Assembly: GCA_900470155.1 (NCBI GenBank)
Contig: UBZT01000019.1
Span: forward strand, 62,001 to 126,000
Length of the DNA: 64,000 bases
Direction of reading: 5' to 3'
Source: Hyphomicrobiales bacterium
GTDB lineage: Bacteria > Pseudomonadota > Alphaproteobacteria > Rhizobiales > Rhizobiaceae
In this document: positions 17,117 to 25,851 of the stretch, piece after piece
Numbering within the stretch: the stretch's first letter is position 1
Layout of the letters: every line of letters starts with the position of its first letter
Translations under genes and position numbers: made by a program
Notes under the pieces: model-generated
Databases searched by the model: none
The model's input: the letters and a program-made list of their open reading frames with translations, nothing else
What the model was told of the DNA's origin: nothing

Positions 17117-20100
17117 GTGGCAGTGACAATTATGATCGATCGTCAGCCACGCCATGTCCCGCTCACTCCCGAATTCGAGGAGTTCATCACGAATAGCCTG
17201 GCGTCCGGCGACTACGTCGATGCCAGCGATGTCGTGCGCGCCTCGCTTCATGCTCTTCGTGATTCGACTTCCGCCTCGCGGCCCGTGGCATTGCCCGGCT
17301 GGCCAATCGGCGGGGGTGAATGCGGCGCGTTGATCCGGGAGAAAAACTGGGCCGCCATCAGTCTGGGGCCCGTCGAAACCTGGTCGCATGAGTTGCGGGC
17401 GACCGTCGCCAACATCGTCAACTCTCCCGTTGCCAAAGTGCTGATGTGGGGGCCAGACCACATCATGCTCTATAACGACGCTTACAGGGAGATCGCCGGA
17501 GAACGGCACCCGATGGCGCTGGGTACACCGGTAGCGCAGGCATTTCCTGAGGTCTGGGACTGGAACCGCCCCATTCTTGAAGCGGGCTTAAGGGGCGACA
17601 CCACATTTCATCGCGATCAACCGATTGTCTTCCAGCGTTCGGGCGGTCCGCAGACGATGTATCTCGATCTGTTCTACACGCCCGTCTATGATGTGGATGG
17701 CAGTGTCGGTGGCGTGATGTGCACGATCATCGACAACAGTGCCCGTATCTCGGTGGAAACCCGGCTCGCTGCCCGCGAAGCGGAATTGCGGCGTGTCACC
17801 GACGCAGTGCCCATGCTGATCTCCTATGTCGATCGCGAACATATTTACCGCTTCGCGAATGCTGCCTACTGGGACTGGTTCGGCGTCGACCCCGCAACTA
17901 TGGTTGGCCGGCATGTGCGCGAAATGATCGGAGAGGCCGCCTATAGCGACAGACAGCCGTCGATCGACCGCGGACTGGCTGGTGAAACCTTTTCATCCGA
18001 AACCGATATGCCGCGAGGAGACGGTTCGGTTCGACGGCTTGAGGTGCGCTATGTGCCACATATCGAGCCGGACGGATCCATTCCGGGCGTTCATATTCTG
18101 GGGATCGACGTCCAGGAGCGGGCGCTTCGTCAGGCCGCGCTGGAAATCAGCAATGGCCGTTTTCGCACGGCGATGGATGCTGTGCATGGGATTCTCTGGA
18201 CCAACAGCGCCGATGGGCAGATGGTTGGCGAGCAAGCGGGCTGGGCTTCGCTCACAGGGCAGACGCCGGACGAATACCGCGGCTACGGCTGGTCAAACGC
18301 TGTCCATCCGGATGACGCTGCAGCCAGCGTCGTCGCCTGGAACACGGCAGTTGCCAACAGAACCATGTTTGTCCACGAGCACCGGGTTCGCCGCTATGAC
18401 GGTGCCTGGCGGCAGTTTGCAATCAGGGCGCTTCCCATTTCGAACGCATCCGGCGAAATCGTCGAATGGGTTGGCGTTCACACAGACATCACCCATCAGC
18501 GCGCCGCTGAGGCCGCATTGCGCCAACAGGCCGAAGCGTTGGCACGGCAGGTGCAACACCGCGAGCGTGCAGAAGAGCAGTTGCGTCAGCTCAATGAGAC
18601 CCTCGAGGCGCGCGTTGTTGCAGAGATCGACGAGCGCCGACAGGCGGAAGCGAAGCTCGCACAGTCACAGAAGCTTGAAACCGTCGGCAAACTGACCGGC
18701 GGCATCGCCCATGACTTCAACAACCTCTTGCAGGTCGTCTCGGGCAATCTTGCCCTCTTGGCGAAAGATGTTGAAGGAAACGAGCGGGCTGAAAAACGCG
18801 TCGTGAACGCGATGGCCGGCGTCAGCCGCGGTGCCAAACTTGCCAGCCAGCTTCTTGCATTTGGCCGTCGCCAGGCCCTTGAACCGAAAGTCGTCAATGT
18901 GAGCCGCTTCGTCCAAGGCATGGACGATATGCTGAGACGCGCGATCGGTGAGGCCGTCGAAGTGGAAACCGTGGTTTCGGGTGGCTTGTGGAATACGTTC
19001 ATCGACCCAGCCCAGATCGAAAATGCGCTTCTCAACCTGGCGATCAACGCCCGTGACGCCATGGAAGGCCGCGGCAAACTGACGATCGAACTGTCAAATG
19101 CGCACCTGGACGATACCTATGCGCGAACGCATGACGAAGTGACCCCAGGCCAATATGTGCTGCTCGCAGTCACAGACACCGGATCCGGCATGCCGCCAGA
19201 GATCATCGAGAAGGTCTTCGAGCCATTCTTTTCGACAAAGGCCGAGGGCAAAGGGTCCGGACTTGGATTGTCGATGGTCTATGGCTTCGTCAAACAATCC
19301 GGCGGCCATGTGAAGATCTATTCCGAAGTCGGCCATGGAACCACGATCAAACTTTATCTGCCCCGTGCCCACAAGGCGGAAGACGTGGAGGTGACTGTTG
19401 ACCATGGCCCGATCGCCGGCGGCACGGAAACGGTGCTCGTCGTTGAGGACGATGATCAGGTGCGGGAGACCGTGGTGGCACTGCTGGTGGATCTTGGCTA
19501 CCGCGTGCTGAAAGCCGTCGATGCCGGGAGCGCGCTCAATGTCATCGATAGCGGCATCCCGATCGACATTCTATTTACCGACGTCGTCATGCCCGGCACC
19601 CTCAAAAGTCCCGAACTGGCGCGCAAAGCCCGTGAGCGATTGCCAGACATCGCGGTGCTTTTTACGTCCGGCTACACCGAAAATTCGATCGTACATGGCG
19701 GCAAACTCGACGCCGGCGTCGAACTGCTGTCGAAGCCTTATACCCGCGACGCCCTGGCCCGGAAATTCAGACACGTTCTCAGCAACCAGCGTCAGCGTAG
19801 TCGATCAAAGCCATCCGAGCTCCAACCCAGCCATGAAAAGCCGGCCGAAAGCCGTGAAATGCCCACGCAGCTGACCATCGTTCTGGTTGAGGATGACGCA
19901 CTCATCCGCATGAACACCGCTGATATACTGCAGGAGGCAGGGCATATCGTTGTCGACGCAGGCAGTGCTGAAGAAGCCATGACCGCACTTGAGACCGTCG
20001 CGTTCAACGTATTGGTGACGGATGTGAACTTGCCGGGTCTATCGGGCAAAGAACTTGCGGAACGTGCTCGCGCCCTGCGTCCCTCCTCTGCGATCGTGTT

Positions 20101-20218
20101 CGCGACAGGGGATACGTCTCAGGTCAGTGCGCAAGGCGGCGCCATGGTTCTCGGCAAGCCTTATAGCGCAGCCCAATTGCTGGCTGCGGTTCGCTCCGGG
20201 TGGCTGCAGAACGCTTGA
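17117..20218 (+). CDS. Hybrid sensor kinase with N-terminal ParD-like ribbon-helix-helix
   Basis: The 1033-aa protein has an unusual start: residues 3-50 (VTIMIDRQ, then LTPEFEEFITNSLASGDYVD and ASDVVRASLHAL) read as a ParD/CopG-type ribbon-helix-helix like that of type II antitoxins. Three PAS-like domains follow (about 75-190, 200-325, 335-460), then a coiled coil (465-520), a HisKA box with His532 (GGIAHDFNNLL), an ATPase domain (NLAINARDAM, DTGSGM, GKGSGLGLSM) and two receivers with Asp822 (FTDVVMPG) and Asp969 (VTDVNLPG). No membrane segment is seen. The start is a GTG; an ATG five codons later (17132) would cut into the first strand. It is divergent from the LOV kinase operon. Signal and output are unknown; DNA binding by the N-terminus is inference. 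Confidence 0.9.
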   Translation: MAVTIMIDRQPRHVPLTPEFEEFITNSLASGDYVDASDVVRASLHALRDSTSASRPVALPGWPIGGGECGALIREKNWAAISLGPVETWSHELRATVANIVNSPVAKVLMWGPDHIMLYNDAYREIAGERHPMALGTPVAQAFPEVWDWNRPILEAGLRGDTTFHRDQPIVFQRSGGPQTMYLDLFYTPVYDVDGSVGGVMCTIIDNSARISVETRLAAREAELRRVTDAVPMLISYVDREHIYRFANAAYWDWFGVDPATMVGRHVREMIGEAAYSDRQPSIDRGLAGETFSSETDMPRGDGSVRRLEVRYVPHIEPDGSIPGVHILGIDVQERALRQAALEISNGRFRTAMDAVHGILWTNSADGQMVGEQAGWASLTGQTPDEYRGYGWSNAVHPDDAAASVVAWNTAVANRTMFVHEHRVRRYDGAWRQFAIRALPISNASGEIVEWVGVHTDITHQRAAEAALRQQAEALARQVQHRERAEEQLRQLNETLEARVVAEIDERRQAEAKLAQSQKLETVGKLTGGIAHDFNNLLQVVSGNLALLAKDVEGNERAEKRVVNAMAGVSRGAKLASQLLAFGRRQALEPKVVNVSRFVQGMDDMLRRAIGEAVEVETVVSGGLWNTFIDPAQIENALLNLAINARDAMEGRGKLTIELSNAHLDDTYARTHDEVTPGQYVLLAVTDTGSGMPPEIIEKVFEPFFSTKAEGKGSGLGLSMVYGFVKQSGGHVKIYSEVGHGTTIKLYLPRAHKAEDVEVTVDHGPIAGGTETVLVVEDDDQVRETVVALLVDLGYRVLKAVDAGSALNVIDSGIPIDILFTDVVMPGTLKSPELARKARERLPDIAVLFTSGYTENSIVHGGKLDAGVELLSKPYTRDALARKFRHVLSNQRQRSRSKPSELQPSHEKPAESREMPTQLTIVLVEDDALIRMNTADILQEAGHIVVDAGSAEEAMTALETVAFNVLVTDVNLPGLSGKELAERARALRPSSAIVFATGDTSQVSAQGGAMVLGKPYSAAQLLAAVRSGWLQNA

Positions 20219-20373
20219 GCCTGACCATTTGGGAAGACTGATCCCTGCAACGGACCGGTCACGCTCCCATTCTCCAGTCGAGCATTGTGCTCTTGCGGCA
20301 ACAGAACGGCACGCTGCTTGATCGAATTGTCATATGCCTTGCCGGTCGCAAGCCGACTGCCCTATAAGGCGCG

Positions 20374-20982
20374 ATGACTTCTGATTCAAAGATTTTCGTC
20401 GGCCTGAGGTCGACCCGTAAAAAACCGGCGCCGCATCGCGAGACGAGTGGACCGAAATGCCAATGGGACGGCTGTGACAAAAGTGGCAGCCATCGCGCAC
20501 CCGTGGGTCGGGATGCGGAAGGGCAATACATCCTGTTCTGTTCCGAGCACGTCAAGGAATATAACAAGGGTTATAATTTCGCCACGAACCTGTCAGACCC
20601 GGTGACGGCCCGCTATCAGCGGGAAGCTGCAAGCGGCAGCCGACCGACCACTGGTACGAGCAAAAAACCGCCTTCTGAAATGCCCCTTCCTTCGACCGCC
20701 CGCTCCGGGTCAGCCAAGGCGATCAACGCTCGTAAAACTGCGGCTCAACGTCAAGCGGCAACCGCCGAACTTCAGCGGCGCACACTCAAGGTGCTGGAAG
20801 CAAAGGCTTTCGAAGCGCTCGGACTTTCGCAGGATGCTACGCCAGCGGAAATCACGGCCCGCTATAAACAGAACCTCAAGCTGCACCATCCGGACGTCAA
20901 TCTTGGCGATCGCAATTCGGAGGACAAACTGCAGGAATCGATCAACGCCTACAAGATCCTGAAGCTGAACGGCTTTTGCTAG
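20374..20982 (+). CDS. J-domain protein with N-terminal Cys motif
   Basis: The 202-aa protein ends in a J domain (about 145-202): FEALGLSQDATPAEITARYK and the HPD tripeptide in LHHPDVN, which stimulates DnaK ATPase. The N-terminal half has a conserved Cys/His pattern (PKCQWDGCDKSGSHRAP, FCSEHVKEYNKGYNF) that could bind a metal. The domain order is typical of an alphaproteobacterial J-protein family whose clients are unknown. It lacks the G/F and substrate domains of true DnaJ. AAGGCG precedes the start. It stands alone between the hybrid kinase and the convergent cobalt operon. Confidence 0.87.
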   Translation: MTSDSKIFVGLRSTRKKPAPHRETSGPKCQWDGCDKSGSHRAPVGRDAEGQYILFCSEHVKEYNKGYNFATNLSDPVTARYQREAASGSRPTTGTSKKPPSEMPLPSTARSGSAKAINARKTAAQRQAATAELQRRTLKVLEAKAFEALGLSQDATPAEITARYKQNLKLHHPDVNLGDRNSEDKLQESINAYKILKLNGFC

Positions 20983-21023
20983 ACGGGCGACGCCAGTCCG
21001 CACAGCTTCCGGTGACGATCCGT

Positions 21024-21860
21024 CTAAGGCGTGATCGCCACCAGGACCTGCCGCAATAGATCGTTGACGCCGCGTGGCAAATCCTTGCCAGCCGGCATCA
21101 GGCCAAGATCCCTCAGACCTTGCGCCACCTGATGGATGATGGGTTTGCGCAAGCCGCTACGCTCGCAGAAATTCTCGGTGCCGAACACCTGGTCTGGTGT
21201 GCCGTCCATCACGATCTTGCCCGTCGCGAAGACGGCAACCCTGTCCGCCCATGCATGCGCCATATCCATGTCGTGGGTTGCCACCACCACCGCGACCCCA
21301 TTTGCGGCCAGCACGTGCAGGGTTTCGGTGAGTTCCTCAACGCCCTTTGGATCAAGCCCGGCGGTCGGCTCGTCGAGCAGCAAAACCGAGGGAGACATGG
21401 CAAGGACACCGGCGATTGCGACCCGCTTGCGCTGACCAAAGCTGAGTAGATGCGTCGGGCGATGCGACAGCGCATCAATTCCCAACGCATCCAGTGCATG
21501 TGTCACGCGATCCCTAGCGTCACCGGGGGAAAGGCCGAGGTTGAGAGGCCCGAAGGAGACGTCCTCGAACACCGTCGCTGCAAACAGCTGATCATCTGGA
21601 TCCTGAAGGACAAGGCCAACTCGAGACCGAAGTTCTGTCAGATCTCTGCGGCCGTAGCGAACGGGCTTTCCGTCCAGCAGCACATCTCCGGCGGAAGGCC
21701 TGAGAGATCCGTTGAGAAGCGACAGCAGGGTCGATTTACCGGCACCGTTGGCGCCCAAGATCGCCAGCTTCTCTTGCCCCCGGATTGCGAGGGAAACCTC
21801 ATCGAGAGCAATAGTCCCATCTTCATAGGCGAAATGAACCCTATGCGCTTCCAGGATCAT
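21024..21860 (-). CDS. cbiO: Cobalt ECF transporter ATPase CbiO
   Basis: The protein has the ABC ATPase motifs: Walker A GANGAGKST, Q-loop LVLQDPDDQLF, signature LSFGQRKRVA, Walker B VLLLDEPTAGLD and the switch His in ATHDMD. The DPDDQLF stretch is typical of ECF-type ATPases. An ATGA overlap with cbiQ supports the start at 21860, though the frame is open to a GTG at 21872. As the last gene of cbiMNQO it powers cobalt uptake for cobalamin synthesis. Confidence 0.94.
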   Translation of the reverse strand: MILEAHRVHFAYEDGTIALDEVSLAIRGQEKLAILGANGAGKSTLLSLLNGSLRPSAGDVLLDGKPVRYGRRDLTELRSRVGLVLQDPDDQLFAATVFEDVSFGPLNLGLSPGDARDRVTHALDALGIDALSHRPTHLLSFGQRKRVAIAGVLAMSPSVLLLDEPTAGLDPKGVEELTETLHVLAANGVAVVVATHDMDMAHAWADRVAVFATGKIVMDGTPDQVFGTENFCERSGLRKPIIHQVAQGLRDLGLMPAGKDLPRGVNDLLRQVLVAITP

Positions 21861-22603
21861 CCGAGCCACCACGTCATTGCAGATACGCCGATCAAGCCTG
21901 CGCCAATCAGCAGCAACCGCGGACCCGACGCCGGCCTTTCGACGGAGATGAAATTCAAGCGTCCCGTGTAACCGCGCGCAGCAAGGCCGGCATCCATCCG
22001 CCTGGCCCGGTCAAACACACGCGGCAGTAGCGACGCAAGCAAAAGACCGTTGGATCTCAACATACGGCGGCGGCTGCTATAGCCTAGCCGGGCGCCAAGC
22101 GACTGCTGGCCAGCATCAAGACAATCGAGCAGCAGCCAGATCATCCGGAACATTACCATGGCGATATCCGATATTTCGACACTGAGCCCTATCCGCTGAA
22201 GCAGCTGAAGAATGCTTGACAAGGGTGTGGTCAATGCCAGGAACAACAAGGCTGAGACGCAGACACTGCTTCTCAGCGCGACAAAGAGCGCTTTCTCTAT
22301 GCCTTCGCCCGGGACGACAGATACGATCGGCACGAAATCGACCGCCGTGACGGAGATCAGTTGAGCCACCGTGCCCGTCGTAATGAACAGAAACGGTATG
22401 CGCGCCGCTCGCAGAATGTCGCGCCATGCGATACGCGCACCAACCCTCATAGTGGCCAGCATAACAACGAGGAACATCAATTGGCCTGTCCATCCTGCCG
22501 ATAGGAGTGACGCAGCCATCACCCCGCCGGCGAAAAGGAGCTTTTCACCGGCGGCGTGATGACGCCACCGGTTAGTCTGGGCACAGCGATCGATGGCGCG
22601 CAT
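21857..22603 (-). CDS. cbiQ: Cobalt ECF transporter transmembrane protein CbiQ
   Basis: The 248-aa protein has about five or six membrane helices and the cytoplasmic coupling region with two Ala-Arg-Gly-like motifs (LGARLGYSS, GLAARGYTG) by which CbiQ contacts the ATPase. It lies three bases after cbiN and overlaps cbiO by four. It is the T component of the energy-coupling module. Confidence 0.92.
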   Translation of the reverse strand: MRAIDRCAQTNRWRHHAAGEKLLFAGGVMAASLLSAGWTGQLMFLVVMLATMRVGARIAWRDILRAARIPFLFITTGTVAQLISVTAVDFVPIVSVVPGEGIEKALFVALRSSVCVSALLFLALTTPLSSILQLLQRIGLSVEISDIAMVMFRMIWLLLDCLDAGQQSLGARLGYSSRRRMLRSNGLLLASLLPRVFDRARRMDAGLAARGYTGRLNFISVERPASGPRLLLIGAGLIGVSAMTWWLG

Positions 22604-22606
22604 CGG

Positions 22607-22897
22607 TTACAGTGTATCCGCGGTTTTCTTTGGCGACGTCCTGCGGCCGAAATAGAAACCGACAAGTCCAGCACCCAGCGCTGCCTGCAGGGCAAACAGC
22701 AGGCTCTCAATCTCCCCGCTCGGCGGTTCCCAGAGCGGTGCCGCCCAAGGCTGGTAATCGGGTTGGATTTCGGTGATTGCAGCTTCGGCCTCACCGTCAG
22801 CACCACCGAATTCGGCATCGCCGCCGTGATGAATGACGAGCGGAAGGATTGCCAAGGCAATGACGGCGAACAGCATCCAGAGATTACGTTTCAGCAT
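22607..22897 (-). CDS. cbiN: Cobalt ECF transporter accessory subunit CbiN
   Basis: The 96-aa protein has two membrane helices (WMLFAVIALAILPLVI at the N-terminus and LLFALQAALGAGLVGFYFG at the C-terminus) around an acidic periplasmic loop with GADGEAE. This is the CbiN layout, which assists CbiM in loading cobalt. It starts two bases after the cbiM stop. Confidence 0.92.
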   Translation of the reverse strand: MLKRNLWMLFAVIALAILPLVIHHGGDAEFGGADGEAEAAITEIQPDYQPWAAPLWEPPSGEIESLLFALQAALGAGLVGFYFGRRTSPKKTADTL

Positions 22898-22899
22898 GA

Positions 22900-23568
22900 T
22901 CAGGCCTTTGCGGAGAAGATGTTGAGCGCGTTCAGTTCGCCGCGGCTGTAGCGCTGCAGCAGATTGAACACGATGACGGTCAGCAGGCCCTCGCTGATGG
23001 CCAGCGGAACTTGCGTAAATGCAAAAATCCCCAGGAATTTGGCAGCGGCACCCGTCATTCCCGATACCGGATCAGGGAAGGCCAGCGCCAGTTGCAGCGA
23101 AGTGGTGACATAGGTTGCAAGATCGCCGATCGTGGCCGCGAAAAAGATCGCCACCGCTCCGCTGAAACCTGCCCCGGTGATCCCCTTGAACAAGCCGTAG
23201 GCGACGAAGGGCCCGACGATGGCCATCGAGAAGATATTCGCACCCAGGGTCGTCAATCCACCATGCGCGAGAAGCAGTGCCTGGAACAAGAGAACAATCG
23301 TTCCCAGCACGGTGGTCACCGTGGGTCCGAACAGCGATGCGGCCAGACCCGTGCCCGTTGGATGGGAACAACTTCCGGTCACTGATGGAATCTTCAAAGC
23401 GGAGAGCACAAAAACATAGGCGCCGGATGCCGCCATCAGCAGTTTGACCTCTGGTTTTTCTCGTACCAGCGTCACGATGCGCCGGGCACCGTAAATCACG
23501 AATGGCGCGGAAACCGCGCCCCAGCCAACCGCATGCGCGGCCGGCAGATAGCCTTCCATAATATGCAT
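22900..23568 (-). CDS. cbiM: Cobalt ECF transporter substrate-binding protein CbiM
   Basis: The 222-aa protein begins MHIMEGYLP, the hallmark of CbiM, in which Met1, His2 and a further His bind cobalt. SGAYVFVLSALKIPSV, the metal-loop segment SCSHPTGTGLAA and further helices follow. It is the S component and first gene of cbiMNQO. A cobalamin riboswitch lies about 70 bases upstream, so the operon should be shut down when B12 is plentiful. Confidence 0.95.
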   Translation of the reverse strand: MHIMEGYLPAAHAVGWGAVSAPFVIYGARRIVTLVREKPEVKLLMAASGAYVFVLSALKIPSVTGSCSHPTGTGLAASLFGPTVTTVLGTIVLLFQALLLAHGGLTTLGANIFSMAIVGPFVAYGLFKGITGAGFSGAVAIFFAATIGDLATYVTTSLQLALAFPDPVSGMTGAAAKFLGIFAFTQVPLAISEGLLTVIVFNLLQRYSRGELNALNIFSAKA

Positions 23569-23629
23569 ATAACACCCTCAACCACGCCCGCCGCGTGGCC
23601 CGAAAAAGTCACCACGGATGTCGTGGCCC

Positions 23630-23815
23630 AGCGATGGCAGGTCTCCTGGCTCGCGGGTCATAGCTCGGTCCGCCTTATCAGCCGATCACTTGGCCAATGG
23701 CATTCTGGACGTCGCTCACCGCTTACAGTTGCGGGGGCAGCCACGGTCTTGGCCCCTGATGGGTAATCCTCACCGTGTTCCCTTTTCATCCGCCATCCCT
23801 TGGTCAGGCGGAACC
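23630..23815 (-). promoter_or_regulatory. Cobalamin riboswitch
   Basis: On the minus strand the order of conserved elements is GGGAACACGGTG, the strongly conserved core GCTGCCCCCGCAACTGTAAG, then GAGCCAGGAGACCTGCC (the B12 box, at 23636-23650). These are the P3-P6 core features of the AdoCbl riboswitch, in the right order and spacing. It precedes cbiM, so it most likely represses cobalt uptake when adenosylcobalamin is bound. The outer borders are estimates. Confidence 0.93.
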
Positions 23816-24045
23816 ATCTGGTGAAATTCATAGGCGTGCGGCGGGAAAATGACAATGGAACGAAACAGAAAAATCGATCGTCAGGCGAAACCTGAAGACG
23901 ACGGAAATTCCCTGCGCGAAAGTGAAAATGGGGCAAGCCGCCAAGCCATAGAGGTGCTATGGTCGCCTGATAAACATTCAGAGCTCCCAGTCAGGCAACG
24001 TCCCGGCGCATGCTCATCATTGGAGCGCAAGGCCAAAATTCCAAT

Positions 24046-24987
24046 ATGACGATTTTCTCCGTAAGGCATGTTACCGAATATCGCTACAAACGACCGGTGC
24101 ATTTCGGCGAGCATCGGCTGATGTTTCGGCCGCGCGACAGCTACGACCAACGCCTTCTCGACGCGACGCTCCTCTGCGATCCACATCCACAGCAGATACG
24201 CTGGATTCAGGACGTGTTTGGCAATTGCGTCGCGATTGTCGATATCACCCGGCCATCAACAAGCCTGCGTTTCGAAACCTGGATCACTGTCGACCACACG
24301 CCGCAGGTCGCACTCGATCTCGAGATTGACGAGGCAGCCGCAACCTATCCATTCTCGTATGACCCTGAGGAGCAACCGGACCTTGAGCGGGTCATTCAAC
24401 GGCATTATCCGGACCAGAGTGATGAAGTCGCCAAATGGGCCAGCCAGTTTGTCGCACTTGGAATGGCCACGCCAACGGGTCAGCTGTTGATGACCATGTG
24501 TTGCGCGATCCAGGAAAGCTTCAGTTATGCCCGGCGACATGAACCCGGCACACAGACACCGCAGACGACACTCTCGTCCCGCAAGGGCACCTGTCGCGAT
24601 TTCGCCCTGTTGATGGTCGAGGCCTGTCGTGCGCTTGGCATGGCTGCCCGTTTCGTCACGGGCTATGTCTATGTCCCGGATCGCGACGGTTCGACGACCC
24701 GTGGCGGCGGCTCCACACATGCCTGGTGCCAAGTCTATATTCCGGGTGCCGGCTGGGTCGAATTCGACCCAACAAATGGCATTGTCGGCAACCGTGACTT
24801 GATCCGCGTCGGCGTTGCGCGCGACCCACGCCAGGCCGTGCCGCTTTATGGAAGTTACGACGGTGGGCCAACTGACTTTGCGGGCATGTCGGTACAGGTC
24901 AACGTGACGACGAAACCTGCTGACGATAGAAGGCATTTGCCTGGGCATGTGACGGAACACTCGTCCCTGCTGAGCGTTCACTCATGA
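24046..24987 (+). CDS. Transglutaminase-like protein, first of pair
   Basis: The protein of about 313 aa has the bacterial transglutaminase N-terminal beta domain (TEYRYKRPVHFGEHRLMFRP) followed by the core with a complete Cys-His-Asp triad: GTCRDFALLMVEACRALG, STHAWCQVYIPG and FDPTNG. The start is placed at MTIFSVRH because the family begins there; a longer frame to 24010 exists. Function is unproven; relatives are thought to be proteases or cross-linking enzymes and often occur as pairs in rhizobia. It is separated by 46 bases from a second family member. Confidence 0.87.
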   Translation: MTIFSVRHVTEYRYKRPVHFGEHRLMFRPRDSYDQRLLDATLLCDPHPQQIRWIQDVFGNCVAIVDITRPSTSLRFETWITVDHTPQVALDLEIDEAAATYPFSYDPEEQPDLERVIQRHYPDQSDEVAKWASQFVALGMATPTGQLLMTMCCAIQESFSYARRHEPGTQTPQTTLSSRKGTCRDFALLMVEACRALGMAARFVTGYVYVPDRDGSTTRGGGSTHAWCQVYIPGAGWVEFDPTNGIVGNRDLIRVGVARDPRQAVPLYGSYDGGPTDFAGMSVQVNVTTKPADDRRHLPGHVTEHSSLLSVHS

Positions 24988-25033
24988 CCCAGCGCCGACC
25001 GGCGATTTGTACGGGCACCGAACCGAGGAATTC

Positions 25034-25846
25034 ATGAAGATAAGAGCTGGCTTCAATCTGGGCTATGAATGCACCCAACCAACACCAATGCTACTGGCGT
25101 TGAACATTCATCCCTCCCGCCGCGTCGACCTCTTATCAGAACAAGTTTTGACCTTCGATCGAGACATTGAAGCCTGGAATTACATGGATGGGTTCGGAAA
25201 CGCCTGCTCGCGTATCCTCGCTCCGCCGGGTCTGACCACAATATCAACGTCGTTCGATATCTATGACGACGGTCAGCCCGATATCATCCCCGAACATGCC
25301 GTCCAGCACGCGATCAAGGATCTGCCGGATGATGTCCTGGTTTATCTGCTGGGCAGTCGCTATTGCGACACCGATCGCCTGGCCGATTTCGCCTGGCAGA
25401 ACTTCGGCACCACCCCAACAGGTTGGGCGCGCGTCAAGTCCATCCTCGATTTCACCCATGACCGCATCGTATTCGACTACAACAGAGCCGATTCGACCCG
25501 ATCCGCCTATGGCGGCTTCATGGACCAAACGGGTGTGTGCCGCGATTTCGCGCATCTGGCAATTACGCTTTGCCGCTGCATGAACATTCCTGCCCGCTAC
25601 TGCACGGGCTATCTGGGCGACATCGGCGTGCCGCAGGATCCGAACCCGATGGATTTTAGTGCTTGGTTTCAGGTCTATCTTGGCGGCTGCTGGCACACGG
25701 TCGATGCCCGTCACAACAAGCCGCGTATCGGGCGGATCTTGATGGCGACAGGGCGCGATGCCATTGACGTGGCCTTGACCACCAATTTCGGCCCAGCACA
25801 GTTGGTTCGTTTCGAGGTTATCACCGACGAGATCGTCGATGCCTGA
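25034..25846 (+). CDS. Transglutaminase-like protein, second of pair
   Basis: The 270-aa protein shares the family fold: N-terminal beta part (FNLGYECTQPTPMLLALNIH), core Cys in GVCRDFAHLAITLCR, and the late Asp in TVDARHNKPRIGR. Where the triad His normally sits, the sequence reads PMDFSAWFQVYL, so Ser stands in place of His as I recall the family. If that holds, the enzyme may be inactive or use another residue. GAGGAATTC supports the ATG at 25034. It probably forms an operon with the upstream triad-complete member. Confidence 0.82.
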   Translation: MKIRAGFNLGYECTQPTPMLLALNIHPSRRVDLLSEQVLTFDRDIEAWNYMDGFGNACSRILAPPGLTTISTSFDIYDDGQPDIIPEHAVQHAIKDLPDDVLVYLLGSRYCDTDRLADFAWQNFGTTPTGWARVKSILDFTHDRIVFDYNRADSTRSAYGGFMDQTGVCRDFAHLAITLCRCMNIPARYCTGYLGDIGVPQDPNPMDFSAWFQVYLGGCWHTVDARHNKPRIGRILMATGRDAIDVALTTNFGPAQLVRFEVITDEIVDA

Positions 25847-25851
25847 CCAGC

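Noticed and set aside
23856..23883. EcfG promoter for the transglutaminase genes (GGAAC-N17-CGTC)
   Set aside because: The -10 differs in one base and the site is about 160 bases upstream; not enough to call.
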